Positions 1 to 10,754 of a stretch of 64,000 nt of DNA are shown here, in pieces; the first letter of the stretch is position 1; each line of letters begins with the position of its first letter. The notes below the pieces were generated by a model. That model searched no databases. It was not told the DNA's origin and was given only the letters and a program-made list of their open reading frames with translations. The translations under genes were made by a program, and so were the position numbers. Origin of the DNA: Magicicada septendecula (taxonomy: Eukaryota; Arthropoda; Insecta; Hemiptera; Cicadidae); assembly GCA_034769895.1 (NCBI GenBank), contig CM068373.1, forward strand, positions 26,076,120 through 26,140,119, given 5' to 3'.

Positions 1-192
1 TATACATAAAGTATATTGATCTCAAAAGTAAAACTTCAAATTATAAAATTGTTTGATAAATATATGTTTGATTAGTTACAGCAACAATCACTTTTGAAGT
101 AATGTGTGTTTTCAACAATTTTGTAAGGTTAGAGAGTTTAGAAATTAATGAATTAGGTTAGATCCCTCCTGTGATTTCGTTTTCTATTTAAA
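1..192. other. AT-rich flank, nothing recognised
   Basis: No coding similarity or repeat structure was seen. It lies just beyond the 3' end of the Penelope-like element that begins near 200 and may include its 3' flank. Confidence 0.4.
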
Positions 193-240
193 ATGACGAG
201 TTTCGGAACGTATGCTCCATCTTCGGACTAGTTACACAGT
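193..240 (-). ncRNA. hammerhead-like motif downstream of PLE-1
   Basis: Read on the minus strand, 226 to 200 shows CCGAAGA, an extra U, a stem GGAGC/GUUCC, then GAAAC, a two-pair AC/GU stem III and C as the possible cleavage base. It lies about 50 bp past the end of the GIY-YIG reading frame of PLE-1. One core base (U4) is changed to C, so this copy may be inactive. Hammerhead motifs are known from Penelope-like elements; the assignment here is by eye. Confidence 0.4.
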
Positions 241-244
241 TGAG

Positions 245-1300
245 GTCGTTAAATGTTAAAATCACATCACTTTGTACTTACACACGTCCGTACGGGTGCG
301 TACCCTTTGAAGGGAGACCGAATACTGAAGTTATCTGTAAATGTTTGTGAAAGTTCAAGGCTGCATCGTACAGCCGGTTCGATTTAAAATTCAAATGATT
401 AATCAATATGATATTACGACTGTGTATGTTATTGTAAGCTTTGAAAATTTTAAACTCCTCTAAAGTGTTCATGTATTGGCCTTTGCAAGTACGTATGGCT
501 TTGAAATTTGATGTGAAGTCTGTATAAGTATTGATTGCTTTATATCAAAGGTCGTGCATAGTTTGATTTTATGTTATTTAGTGAAGTCTTATTTTCAAAA
601 TTATGTTTTAGTTTTTTGTGTTTGTTGAATTCCTTTAGGAAACCCTCGCCAGGATGACAGATATAAACACAATTGCAAACATCACACGACAATTTGTATA
701 CACTTGTTTTCTTCTTTAACGGTGTGATATTACTATTACGGTGGAGTATATTCAGTATACTGTAATTTGTCTTGAAAATTGTAGTGATGTTAATTTTATT
801 TAACGTGGAGGTTAAAAGTTTTGGCATTTTACCAGTATAAGCAGTTGTAACAAATGTTGGTTTTACGTCTTTTCCTAATTGCGGTTTTAATCTCTTAATT
901 TTAAGTTTTTTGAGAAGGTTATCAACTAATGTGCTGTTGTAACTATTAACCAAAGCTATATAATTTATAGTGTTTAATTCATCAAGGAAGTCATCTTTAT
1001 TGAGAAGTACTGATTACAGTCTACGTATGAAACAATTAAATGCCTCCATCTTCTGTGAAAACGGATGATGGGATTTCTAGTGTATAACCGCATCGGTGGT
1101 GGCTGGTTTCCTATAAATTCTGAAATTTAATTGATCTGTACGTTTGGCAACTGTGAGATCTTAATCCTCTCATTTCGTATGCTTCAGAGCTTCAAAATAA
1201 ATGTCTCTTCGTTGTTTTCAATGATTGCTTCAGCTTCCCTTTCTACAATAAAGTAATCAACATTGAAAATAGGCCTGAAAATTTCTTTATTTTTCTGAAT
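245..1300 (-). mobile_element. Penelope-like element relic PLE-1 (RT thumb to GIY-YIG end)
   Basis: Reading leftward, 1300-1020 translates to a decayed PLE reverse-transcriptase thumb (FRIYRKPATTDAVIH, then MEAFNCFIRRL). The stretch 953-540 gives LDELNTINYIAL-type sequence upstream of YKLSCDVCNCVYI, the GIY-YIG entry. The stretch 472-278 gives the C-terminal MNTLEEFKIFKAY and LNFKSNRLYDAAL. The family encodes an RT followed by a GIY-YIG endonuclease that cuts the genomic target. Here YIG is YIC, there are stops between blocks, and the RT palm is missing, so the copy is 5'-truncated and dead. A hammerhead-like motif follows the frame at 200-226. Confidence 0.8.
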
Positions 1301-1373
1301 AGCTTGTTATTTGCGTTTATCGACTACATTTATTCAATTACAATTTGATATGTTCCCACTAAGGTGTTAGCTT

Positions 1374-1535
1374 GTGATAATTAACAAAATGATAGAACAA
1401 GTAATGGATTTAGGCTACGTAGGAACAAGGCTTACAAGAAACAAAAGGGCAGATGATGAAATAGAACATCAATTGATGAAAGCAAGGAGAATTGCTGGAT
1501 GCACGAATAACTTTATATGGACTAATAACTCTATA
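1374..1535 (+). pseudogene. LINE reverse transcriptase fragment
   Basis: The translation contains DLGYVGTRLTRNKRADDEIE followed by HQLMKARRIAGC. This matches the post-palm segment of many RTE/CR1-like endonuclease-RT proteins, where YLGS is followed by a run of K/R-rich helix. Only about 50 codons remain. It abuts the PLE-2 thumb at about 1540, so two elements are joined without a gap. Clade is uncertain. Confidence 0.55.
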
Positions 1536-1539
1536 ACTG

Positions 1540-1886
1540 CATCTGTAAACCTACCTTTACAGATACCGTTATACATAAACAATCACTAACGTCATGGCAC
1601 ATAAAATTAAGCAGTTTTCATGCAATGGTTAATCGTCTTCTTATAGTTCATTTATCCAAAGACAACTTCAATAAAGAAGTGTGTTTACAAATCAAACACA
1701 CTGGAGAAAAATGGAGTTTATGAAATACAGTGTGCAGAATGCGATGCTATTTATATCGGACAATGTGGACGTGCTCGGAAACATTGCATTTCTGAACATA
1801 AGAAGGCGATTTTAACCAATACAGCCAATACAGGTTTTGCAGATCATTGCTTACAACACAATCACTTCATAGGTACAAAAACATAA
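1540..1886 (+). mobile_element. Penelope-like element relic PLE-2 (thumb fused to GIY-YIG)
   Basis: The plus strand gives a PLE thumb (DTVIHKQSLTSWHIKLSSF, MVNRLLIVHLSKDNFNKEV). In a second frame, from 1680 to the TAA at 1884, it gives GVYEIQCAECDAIYIGQCGR, then a basic helix with SEHKKAI and a closing ADHCLQHNHF. The canonical YIG is intact. The spacer normally found between thumb and endonuclease is deleted, bringing the two domains within about 60 bp. The palm with YxDD is absent and no start codon belongs to it. Orientation is opposite to PLE-1. Confidence 0.8.
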
Positions 1887-1959
1887 CACTACTCCACAAC
1901 ATACAAAAAGGTAAGAAAATGGATTTGTTAGAAATTCTATAAATTAAAATAGCAGTGAA

Positions 1960-2565
1960 AAATAAGGATTAAACCAAGGATGGTTTGTTCCAGTCTGAAA
2001 TAGGCAAAGATTACAGCTGGTCACTCCAGCGCTTCTTCGGACGACCCACACTTCTCCGTGCCCTCGGCTTATAGTTCCGTAGTTGTTTGGGGATGGGGCA
2101 GTCATCCATTCGGCAAAGATGTTACCACCAATTCAGCCGACACTGGGAGATCCTCTCGCGTTTACTCATAATATTCAGTTCCTACCGTATATCTGTGTTT
2201 CTTGGATGATCATGAAGAGTATACCTTTCCACGAGATCCTCTCGAGTATACTCATAATATTCAGTTCCTGCCGCATACCTGTGTTTCTTGGATGATCATT
2301 AAGAGTATACCCTGCCACGTTCCTGAGAAATCTCATTTCAGCCTCTTGGATGCGACTGGTCTGGCCGTTCGTTAACGTCTAATTCTCAGACCCGTAAATA
2401 AGTGTGAGAATAGAGCCATCACCTTGTAGAATTTTTGGCGTGTTTCTTTACTTGCTGACTTAAGGGTTCGCTTAATGGTCTCGTACATAAGGTTGAACTT
2501 ATTCAACTTACTCACAATGTCGTTGCTTGCATCATAAGACACACGGCATTTAAAATTCTTACCTT
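1960..2565 (-). mobile_element. LINE-A copy 1, 3' end
   Basis: This is the reverse-strand 3' end of the LINE family seen best at 8433-10540. It shares the tail ending near 1960 (TTAAACCAAGGATGGTTTGT as read on plus), the RW-rich C-terminus, and the segment encoding KFNLMxETIKRTLKSASK near 2490. The reading frame is broken by stops and by an 86-bp internal duplication. LINE-A encodes an endonuclease-type RT with a C-terminal GRRxxGRPRKRW block. The copy is 5'-truncated at about 2565. Confidence 0.7.
2147..2312. repeat. 86-bp tandem duplication inside LINE-A copy 1
   Basis: The sequence starting GAGATCCTCTCG at 2147 recurs at 2233 with the following TACTCATAATATTCAGTTCC block, offset 86 bp, with a few substitutions. 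Other LINE-A copies (10.3, 24.6 and 44.9 kb) have a single unit, although the copy at 44.9 kb shows a shorter repeat of the ATAATATTCA block. Confidence 0.75.
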
Positions 2566-2972
2566 TAATTTAAAAATAGGTGTTTTGTTATGGTTATTAC
2601 ATGTATAATTACCCAGGTACTTAGTCTTTACTCTGATGTATATTATTGTACTTGTGGACGCGTATAACAAAATTAATTTACCTTTACAACCATTACTACA
2701 ATAAAATAATCATTAATACGTGGAACAGGGTTGCAAATATTTTGCACAACTATCTTTGTTGTAAATGACGTCCCAAAATATTTCAAATCTTAAGAACTAA
2801 TTAATTGTGACTGTAGTTAATTAAAGTAATAGTATAATACTCTACCAATTTACCTATTAAATACTACGGAAAGATGCTTCCTTTAACCCAGAAAATTAAA
2901 GAAATATATGATACAATAATGGAGAATAAGACATTCCTAAATTTAAAATTGGTAGTTTAATTGGTATTGTAT

Positions 2973-3576
2973 TGTTGCGACCGTCTCACTGATCGTCGTA
3001 TGGTACAGTGGAAAAAGAAATACAAGACACCAGTTAAGTCACTAATCACCAGTTTAAATTAATCACAAATAACAGTTTGTAATCAACAATTTTATATCCG
3101 TACAATAAGTCAAATAAAATTTATCCACACGCAATAATAATATCAACTAACAGAGTCCCGCACAATTGTGACACAATAACACTTCGCCACAATACTTGAA
3201 GAAATCGCCACTTAACCTGACTGGCCATCGCTGGATGCTTATATTTGTACCCCTGTAATGTACACTATTGCTGTTAATGTAATGTAATGTATGAGATGAC
3301 AGAATAATCTGTCACTTTTTGGATAACGTGTTAATTACAGGCAACGTGGATTGCCTATTACAGGTGCTCTAGAATTAGAATCCACTGGAAACCGTGGAAA
3401 CTGTCAGGCCTTGAACACAGTGCGGTGACCGCTACGGTCTGGAATAGCCTCGATTTTTGACGCATGATAAGTGTCACGTAATTGTCTTCTATCACAAAGT
3501 AGCAGCAAAATGTACGCACACAGAAACATGTAGAATGACGCACTCAATTGTTCGAGAATGTTCCGTTGGGGTAACA
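2973..3576 (-). mobile_element. solo LTR, TGTTACGAC family, copy 1
   Basis: The element begins TGTTGCGAC and ends GGGGTAACA. It shares with the other copies the reverse complement of the distinctive CTGGTGATTAGTGACTTAAT block (near 3040) and of the GTGTCACGTAATTG block (3471). Flanks are GTAT on the left and GTAC on the right, an imperfect 4-bp target duplication. No internal retrotransposon region adjoins it, so it is a solo LTR. It is older than the copies at 34 and 55 kb, as judged by divergence. A MITE-like DNA element cannot be fully excluded. Confidence 0.6.
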
Positions 3577-4405
3577 GTACTTTTATCTACATACATTTTC
3601 AGCTTAAACTCTAAACTAGAAACGCTTAAATGTATTACAAAAAGGCTTCGTTAATTCAATTGGAAACAAAACTGCCATTGAACTAATTTCGTATTAGCAA
3701 CCTTTAATAATGTTAAATAAACTTCAACTGCTCTATTAACGTTCATTGTTAACAGTAGAACAAAGTTAATTGTTGTTTGTAATTAAGTAACAAAGGGTTG
3801 TCGGGAAACAAATGCAAGATACACATTGAAAACACGTCTCCTTCAAAGTGATGGAATATTTATTGTCTTTAGATACAATAAACCGTGAGCAATTCTCCTT
3901 CTGCCTCACTAAGCTTAAATGTGTTGATTTATTATAGAGTAAAGCGATTGTTTCTCGCAAAATACCATTTGTGTTTAATAATAGCTTTAGCCGTAAAACA
4001 TAATACGGGTATTATTAATGTAACATAAGTAATACAACCAAATGGGTATTTATAATATTAGCACAGACAATGTTATGTTGTTGTATTCACTGCTACATTG
4101 GTAATGTAGAGCGTATTACACAGATGAAGCCGTCCAAGCGTTCCATTTTGATTAATCGTCTTGCAGGTTTGCAGAGAAAATTGGACATTAGGAAAGTGAT
4201 TAAAAAGCATAAACATTTACGCGATGTAATTGGTCGTATTAGTAGAAATGGGATCATTACTGGTAAAATAAAACAAACGTGTTAAGAAATTACATATATT
4301 CGCAACACCATAGAACACAAACACTTGGATGGTTCACTGCTCTATACGAGTTTTTCCACATATCTCATAAATTACATCAAATATATAAACGCTTCTAGAT
4401 GCCTT
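3577..4405. other. unassigned AT-rich interval
   Basis: Only short frames are present. One, 4070-4285 plus, is 71 codons and lysine/arginine-rich (KHKHLRDVIGRISRNGIITG), but it matches no family I can name and has no supporting context. No repeat structure was noticed. Confidence 0.4.
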
Positions 4406-4409
4406 GTAA

Positions 4410-4680
4410 CAACGGCTTTTGCGCATGAGCCACTGTAGACTACGTTTGGTTCAACCGGTACCTCCATTCTTTTCCTCTATCTTCCTCCTCTCCCATATCT
4501 CCTTCATTCTTGATCGATGCCTCTCCTTCATTTCGTTATTCCAGATAGCACTTGTCCTCTTCTTCGGGTTTTCCTGAAAACCTTGGGGAATTTTTATTTT
4601 CTTTTAGGTTTGTGGTTATGGCTATTGTAAGGATGGAGTAAATTCTCTTAAGCCATTTCATCTTGGATTCACCTCTTTGG
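4410..4680 (-). pseudogene. LINE-C copy 2, C-terminal end
   Basis: On the minus strand 4590-4460 reads NPKKRTSAIWNNEMKERHRS and then RMKEIWERRKIEEKN, ending at a stop near 4455. The following 3' end (ACCAAACGTAGTCTACAGTG) parallels the tail of the LINE-C copy near 18500, where GGCATGTGGTCCTTAGATGA precedes the A-rich end. It is the basic C-terminus of a LINE polyprotein. Sequence up to 4680 is probably also part of it, but more decayed. Confidence 0.5.
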
Positions 4681-6084
4681 CGATACCAATTCCACATATT
4701 CAATCAAATCGTGCAAAATTTTTATTCGTGGTTAGTCACTGTCTACGAAATTTATGGTTGACTAATATTCAAAATATTGTATCATTTTTGTATCACAAGA
4801 TCCTCTCTAATCCCAACACGGAAAAGACTCAAAACTTTATTGGTTTATCATTTCGAAGGTACCATACAACAGTCACAGAGCCTGTAATATATTGTAATCT
4901 TTCTCTTGGTACCTTGTAAAATTACTGTTTCCCCTTGCTCAATTTATTTCTCGACGTTTCCAATCTAGGGGCATTTTCACATATAAAAGTTAAGCGTCTT
5001 GTCTTAACCTTCGAACTTAACAGTTACAAAGTTTTATTCCGGGCTTCAATTAAACCACAAAGTCTATACTTTAAAAAAGGTTTTCTATTTGCTGGTGAAT
5101 TTGGATATTAAATATAAAATAACACCGCAGAGGCAAATTAATATTTATTCCAATATTCAAAATTTTAAAGTAAAAAATAACAAACTAATGAATGTAATGT
5201 TTTCATGTAAACCTGAAAAACTTACAATGTTAATGGAGTGTCCTTCTGATTTCTACACTAAATTGTATGGCGTTTTATAAGCTCTTCTCAAATGCTTTGT
5301 AAATTACAATGTTCACATTTCTGAATTGTCTTGACACTCTATAGTTACACATTTGTCTGTGGTGGTCAAGAAATACTTCTTCTAACATTACGTTATCTAG
5401 TTTATTAAGCGAAACATGAGGGAAATAGCTCTGATTACAGCACCTGTATCATTTTACTTACTTCTGACGCTAATTTACCGGTTCTCGTTTAACTGGCACA
5501 CTCACAATTTGACATCCATAAACTATAACCAACATTAACGATTCCCCTTTCATTTCTCAGTCAAAACAGAGACAATAAACTGCCTGCTTCAACTTTAGAA
5601 ATTCTCCAACCGTTTTGTCCTGGGTATTCTAGAGGCCCATAGGTTGTATACTTATGTATTCGTTTGTTTAATCCTGGATGATCTTTCTTGGATCTGGGTA
5701 AGTACGTGAGTTGATATACTCTGACCGGCGTCAGGATCCCTTTACACGTGTAGATATTTCTCAAGAGCACGGTTATAAACTATTAAACTGCAAACCGATT
5801 TTGTTACAGCTAAATGGTGTGTCGGATATACAACCTTTTTCAGTCAGCTTCAAATATTTATACAGTATATGTCATCGGAATATCTTGAACTTTTACACAA
5901 TTTTAATAATTCTCACAGTAACTTTAGTAATTTTCTAATTTGTGATTGTTGCAATTGTCAAGCCAAACTTCATGGACCGCGCGGTGTTTACACGTTATCG
6001 ATTCGGAAGGGAGACTGACCTAACCGGGTAAAGTAAATATCATCGTCTGAATTCTCGTCATTTGATTGGTTTTTGGTAACCACT
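4681..6084. other. unassigned interval
   Basis: Several short frames occur (for example 4677-4919 plus, 5089-5280 plus, 5561-5770 minus). None shows a motif I recognise, a plausible length or a repeat copy elsewhere in the window. Probably degraded repeat sequence. Confidence 0.4.
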
Positions 6085-6352
6085 TAAATGATTTTCCTAC
6101 AGATAATAAATGTTTTAAGAGCAGGACACGTAATTAGGATTGAAGACAACCGAATAGTTAGGAAGGTACTGTTTAGTCAAATCGAGGGTAGATGGCCTGT
6201 CGAAAGACCAAAGAGTCGCTGGATTGATGCAGTGGCGAGGGATGCTGATACTTTACTTATAATAAAACGATGGACATTGATCGCCAACGACAGGGAAAAA
6301 TGGAGGCGGATGATTATGGAGGCTAAAGTTCGACTCCGAACTGTGACGCCAT
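6085..6352 (+). pseudogene. LINE-B polyprotein C-terminus
   Basis: The frame reads LRAGHVIRIEDNRIVRKVLF, GRWPVERPKSRWIDAVARDA, and ends EKWRRMIMEAKVRLRTVTP with a TAG at 6352. The order GHV-R-ED, then GRP/ERP-K-RW-D-VA-DA, then W-DRE-W-R-A, is the standard C-terminal signature of endonuclease-RT LINEs. The upstream RT is absent, so the copy is strongly 5'-truncated. The stop codon runs directly into a GAA repeat, which probably grew from the element's own 3' tail. Confidence 0.75.
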
Positions 6353-6673
6353 AGAAGAAGAAGAAGAAGAAGAAGAAGAAGAAGAAGAAGAAGAAGAAGA
6401 AGAAGGAGGAGGAGGAGGAGGAGGAGGAGGAGGAGGAGGAGGTGGAGGAGGAGGAGGATGAGGATGAGGAGGAGTGGGAGCGGAGGGGAGGGGAGGGGAG
6501 GGGGAGGAGGAGGAGGAGGAGGAGGAGGAGGAGGAGGAGGAGGAGGAGGAGGAGGAGGAGGAGGAGGAGGAGGAGGAGGAGGAGGAGAAGAAGAAGAAGA
6601 AGAAGAAGAAGAAGAAGAAGAAGAAGAAGAAGAAGAAGAAGAAGAAGAAGAAGAAGAAGAAGAAGAAGAAGAA
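6353..6673. repeat. compound (GAA)n/(GGA)n microsatellite
   Basis: About 320 bp of GAA, then GGA, a short impure GGAT/GGGA stretch near 6455-6500, then GGA and GAA again. One strand is pure purine. It starts at the stop codon of the LINE-B fragment, so the tract most likely expanded from the LINE 3' tail. All long frames over it (poly-Glu, poly-Lys, poly-Leu, poly-Ser) are repeat artefacts. Confidence 0.95.
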
Positions 6674-6837
6674 ATGTTATTTCCCAAGATGCCCTCCGTA
6701 CAGAAAAATTCTTGTTCAACAAACGTGATTACTTTTACGACTAAATTTATGGTCATAAGCATTTATGTAAACCCATTCATATAAATCAATTCCTTAGGCT
6801 TTCACAGTCGGCGCTGTAATTATTAAAACTATCCTGC

Positions 6838-7063
6838 CTGTAACGCCGTGGACTTACATTTTCTTCAAAAGACGTTTTGACCTCGCCTCTGAAAGCCATC
6901 TGGAGTGTCAAAGGACTTAAAACATACTGACACGAAGTCACAGTAGTATGGTCTACTGAAGAACATCATGTCAGAACGTTTTGAGTCCTTTGACACTAAA
7001 GGTGGCCTTCAGAGGCGAGATCGAAATGTCCATTGAAGAAAATGTAAGTCCACGGCGTTACAG
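6838..7063. repeat. inverted repeat, 86-bp arms
   Basis: Arms 6838-6923 and 6978-7063 are reverse complements at roughly 85% with a 54-bp spacer. The outer 33 bp, including CTGTAACGCCGTGGACTTAC, match almost perfectly. The right arm carries GAGATCGAAATGTC and the left arm, read in reverse, GAGGTCAAAACGTC, resembling the GAAACGTC end of the hammerhead-like motif, but the CUGANGA part is not clear. Confidence 0.75.
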
Positions 7064-7309
7064 CACCAACAGTTGTTTTACCAAATACATAAATATGGTT
7101 ACTGGTTGTCAGCAGGTAGGTTTTTTTATAACACACAATCTGATATGTGTCCCATCTAAAATTTTCCCATATCACAAAAATCATTTGAAATCATGTGATT
7201 TTTATGAACATTACATAAAATTGTTCCTTACCTTCGCAGACGTGCTCTACACACGCGGCTAAGCATTCTTAAGCACTATATCAGAGCACTTAAAGTTGTT
7301 TTACTAGGC

Positions 7310-7500
7310 CTACTTATCTTGTTTTACTTACTACTTATCAAATAATTTAGAATCTTTAAGCCTGCTATACTTTTCTATCCAACAGGCTTGTGTTGGTAAA
7401 ATTTCTTAGGGAACCTGCCATCTGGTGTCCTATTCAGATGAGCAATATATCTCTGTTCTCAGCAATACGATTATGGATATCAGAAATGTTCAACTCTTCG
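7310..7500 (-). pseudogene. LINE C-terminal fragment
   Basis: The minus strand reads ELNISDIHNRIAENRD and, after a frameshift, IAHLNRTPDGRFPKKFYQHK, then P and G followed by a stop. This is the LNI..I..YR..W..H..RM.D.R.PK segment shared by LINE-A-like proteins. Only about 55 codons survive, with one frameshift and one stop. Confidence 0.5.
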
Positions 7501-8432
7501 TGTATTATTGTAGAGTCTATAATTTTTTAGATACGTTATTATATTTGTCAATATATTTTATAAACAAATACGTAAATATATTGAATACAAATTACTCAAC
7601 ACAGTAGTGAATATCTATATACAATGATACGTGTTTTCGCTTTTGTCCTGAAGACAAATTACTCCAGCTAAAAAAAAAGAATGAATAAAAAATTCTACGT
7701 AAAACATAAATTTATGTAATGTCCATTTCGCACTGTTGTAATACTAGGGGGAAAGGATTTGTTTGCAATTGTATTACAATTAAATTTACTTGCAGTTTAC
7801 TTTTTATATGTTAACGACCTCAACAAGACTTTCTTGTAGAAATAAACACAAGTTTGTTTTTTACTTAAATAAGTACATAAATATTTACATTTGGTGTATG
7901 TTTTAGAGTTAAAGACTTTGTTAATATTATTAACACCCTACTACTCATTACTTCCATAAAACACAATATTTCATCAGCTTTCCACTAGCTTTGAGACATA
8001 GGCAGAGAGATTAACGTATACACATTTCCTAAAATATTTACTTAAACTTGTACTTGCAAGTTTACCAGTCTGTAGTAATTAAAGTTCTATAAAGTACATA
8101 AGCTTTGAATTACGTAGTTTGATAATGCTCGTGAAGACTGCGAACGGGAAGGCCTTTCTTTATAGACCTATTTGCTGAAAGTTTAACTTTTCCAATGAAG
8201 TGACAGACGCTCCGACAAGGTAAGTTCACTGTAATAAGTAAACATTACTCTAACGTGATTAGGGACTAATACTGTTGTCCTGTCACGTAAGCACGTAAGA
8301 ACTTTGTCTTTACTTTGGGGGGATGTGCAAACGTGTCTGGAAACTCAACTTCCCTGTTCAATCTCACGTGAAGTAATGTCAGTCAATAGTGTTACGTTTT
8401 CTAATTAGATATATTAATTATAAAATGTAAAA
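7501..8432. other. unassigned AT-rich interval
   Basis: No frame over 60 codons beyond noise, no clear repeat structure and no motif was recognised. Confidence 0.4.
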
Positions 8433-8734
8433 ATGCTACTTAAGGTGATCGTAATGACTGCAGGAACTACAGAGGACTCAGCCTTCTTAATACTTCATAT
8501 AAATTATATACATGCGATATATACAGACGGCTGAATGCGATAACGGAGACCATACTTTCAGAGGCCCAGAACGGTTTCTTTCAGGAAGAGCAGATCATGT
8601 TTAGATTGTATATTTACTTTTGGATTTCGTTGTCCATGACGTGTCCGTTACTTAACTAAATATCACTATAGTATTGACGACTCGGAACACTAAGTTTTTT
8701 ATAAGTAAAAACGTAAAGTTTTACCTTACAGCCT

Positions 8735-8775
8735 AAACCGGCTTTCACCTTTAGAAGGCTTCATCAGAGGCTGCC
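8735..8775 (-). ncRNA. hammerhead-like motif, left arm of PLE palindrome
   Basis: Mirror of the motif at 9325-9372: minus strand 8767-8743 reads CUGAUGA, A, GCCUU/AAGGU stem, GAAA, then AGCC. It overlaps the end of the PLE reading frame. Confidence 0.45.
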
Positions 8776-9324
8776 ATAGGTAGCGTTGTCCGTCTTGTTG
8801 TTGGCGACGGGATAGTTTTTCGAAAGATCGAAGCTGTGTGTGTGTGTGTGGTGAGATGTGTTCGAATAATGCGTGCGATTTCAATTGTGTCTGTTCGTTT
8901 AGGATGTCGTTTTTATTTGTTTTTGTGTGTTTGTATATTTCTAATTGTTCTAGAATGTCTAGTTTTCGGCCTTTTGTGTGTACGTGTAGAACGTTCATTG
9001 TATTGTCGATGTTTTTATATGTGTGGTTTGCTTCAATGAGGTGGTTTGCAAAGGTAAGTCATTTGAAGCAAACCTCACATATAAAAACATCGACAATAAC
9101 ATGAACATTCTACACGTACACACAAAAGGCCGAAAACTAGACATTCTAGAACAATTAGAAATATACAAACACACGAAAACAAATAAAAACGACATCCTAA
9201 ACGAACAGACACAATTCAAATCGCACGCATTATTCGAACACATCTCACCACACACACACACACAGCTTCGATCTTTCGAAAAACTATCCTGTCGCCAACA
9301 ACAAGACGGACAACGCTACCTATG

Positions 9325-9372
9325 GCAGCCTCTGATGAAGCCTTCTAAAGGTGAAAGCCGGCTTAGGCTGTA
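9325..9372 (+). ncRNA. hammerhead-like motif, right arm of PLE palindrome
   Basis: CAGCCU, then CUGAUGA (9332-9338), one extra A, stem GCCUU/AAGGU, GAAA (9353-9356), self-complementary AGCCGGCU as stem III, U as H17, and AGGCUG, which pairs perfectly with the leading CAGCCU as stem I. All core positions of a hammerhead are present apart from the extra A after CUGAUGA. It overlaps the last codons of the PLE frame and its 3' end. Confidence 0.55.
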
Positions 9373-10540
9373 AGGTAAAACTTTACGTTTTTACTTATAA
9401 AAAACTTAGTGTTCCGAGTCGTCAATACTATAGTGATGTATATTTACATTATCCCAGCTCATTGATGAGCGTAGAGAGTATCAGCTCCCCACATACATAT
9501 CTTTTATCGACTTCGAGAAGGATTTTGACAGTGAATCGGAGCAAACTGTGGGCAGTAATGGCAAGGAAAGGGATCCCACAATATCTAATTAGAGCAATAC
9601 GGAGTCTGTATATGGAGAATACAATCTTAAAAGAAGCAGGGAAACCGAGAACAGCTCATAGGGTTGGCCTGATCAATTTCGGAGTACGAAAAGGGTGTTC
9701 ATTATCACCTTCTCTTTTTAATTTATGTATTGACGATGTCATACAAAACTGGCAGATGTGTCTTCCATACCATTTATGATTGGTCACTTTACAATTGACA
9801 CCTTGTTGTTTGCGGACGATCAGGCGATTTTGTCGGATTCTGAAAACAGATTGCAGATGGATATACATTTGTTAAATGGAATCTGCAAAGACTCTGGATT
9901 GCGGATACCCACAATTAAAAACAAGGTGATGGCTTTTTGTGGAACTGATCCCGTACGGGCAAAAATTGTTATAGAGAGTACTGTCCTAGATCAAGTTTGC
10001 AGTTTTGAATACCTGGGCTACAGTGTGTCTTTTAATGCAAGCAACGACGTGGTGCATAATTTGGATAAGTTCAACCTTATGTGCGAGACCATCAGGCGAA
10101 CCCTTAAGTCAGCAAGTAAAATAACACGCCTAAACTTCTACGAGGTATGGCTCTTCCCACACTTCTTTATGGGTCTGAGAATTAGACTTTAACGAAAGGC
10201 CAGGCCAGTCGCATCCAAGCGGCTGAAATGAGATTTCTCAGGCACGTGGCAGGGTATACTCTCCATGATCATCCAAGAAACACAGATATAGGGCAGGAAC
10301 TGCATATTATGAGTATACTCGAAAGGATCTCCCAGTATCGGCTGAATTTGTGGGAACCTCTTTGCCGAATGGATGACTGCCGCATCCCCAAACAACTATG
10401 GAACTATAAGCCGAGGGGACGGAGAGGTGTGGGACGTCCGAGGAAGCGCTGGAGTGACCAGCTGTAATATTTGCCTATTTGAGACCGGAAGAAACCGGTT
10501 TGTTCCTTGGTTTCAACCTTGAGGATGAAAAAAATGCTAC

Positions 10541-10754
10541 TTTGATGAATAGGACGAATAGTATTAAATTATGACAATATCTTTGCTTTAGGCTTATCTG
10601 CACAAGTAATTAGATTTACACGTTTTTTAAACATTAGCCGGATATAATTTTTAAATCAGTATTAATGCTAAATTTTCCAGTCTGAGTTCTACAGAGGGCT
10701 AAATTTTTTACAGACTGTTAATATTTTTGAGGGAAAGGCTTAATATTAAAATAT
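10541..10754. other. short unassigned interval
   Basis: AT-rich sequence between the LINE-A tail and the dispersed repeat at 10755. Nothing recognised. Confidence 0.4.

Larger units (their letters stand above)
8618..9436. mobile_element. head-to-head PLE palindrome (PLE-7) inserted in LINE-A
   Basis: Arms 8662-9039 and 9059-9437 are near-perfect reverse complements around a 19-nt spacer. Each arm encodes, reading outward, the C-terminal part of a Penelope-like protein (NHTYKNIDNN, ILHVHTKGRKLDILEQLEIY, DILNEQ, and HISPHTHTQLRSFEKL). Both copies are truncated at the same 5' point, with 3' ends outermost. Direct repeats TGTATATTTAC at 8607-8617 and 9437-9447 flank the whole, an 11-bp target duplication. 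A 44-bp tail (8618-8661) exists only on the left. The GIY-YIG core is missing in both arms. Confidence 0.85.
8433..10540 (+). mobile_element. LINE-A copy 2, RT to 3' tail, interrupted by a PLE palindrome
   Basis: This is the longest LINE-A copy. The translation begins GDRNDCRNYRGLSLLNTSYK (8437-8496), runs to the insertion at 8617, and resumes after 9447 as CIFTLSQLIDERREY and TYISFIDFEKDFDS. It continues through GVRKGCSLSPSLFNLCIDDV (9685) and LLFADDQAILSD (9804, intact catalytic FADD), then FEYLGYSVSFNASNDVV, RIQAAEMRFLRHVAGYTLH and a closing GRRGVGRPRKRWSDQL with TAA at 10465. Frameshifts lie near 9530, 9770 and 10190. The 5' endonuclease is missing. The family inserts by target-primed reverse transcription; this copy cannot encode a working protein. 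The 3' UTR ends with GGTTTCAACCTTGAGGATGA. Confidence 0.85.

Noticed and set aside
4070-4285. Small basic protein gene
   Set aside because: 71 codons with no homology I can name and no supporting promoter or neighbours.
6177-6784. Long frames rich in Leu, Ser, Gly, Glu or Arg on both strands
   Set aside because: They are translations of the GAA/GGA tract in every phase, not proteins.
8836-9261. Overlapping frames on both strands around 9.0 kb as a gene pair
   Set aside because: They are mirror images created by the PLE palindrome.
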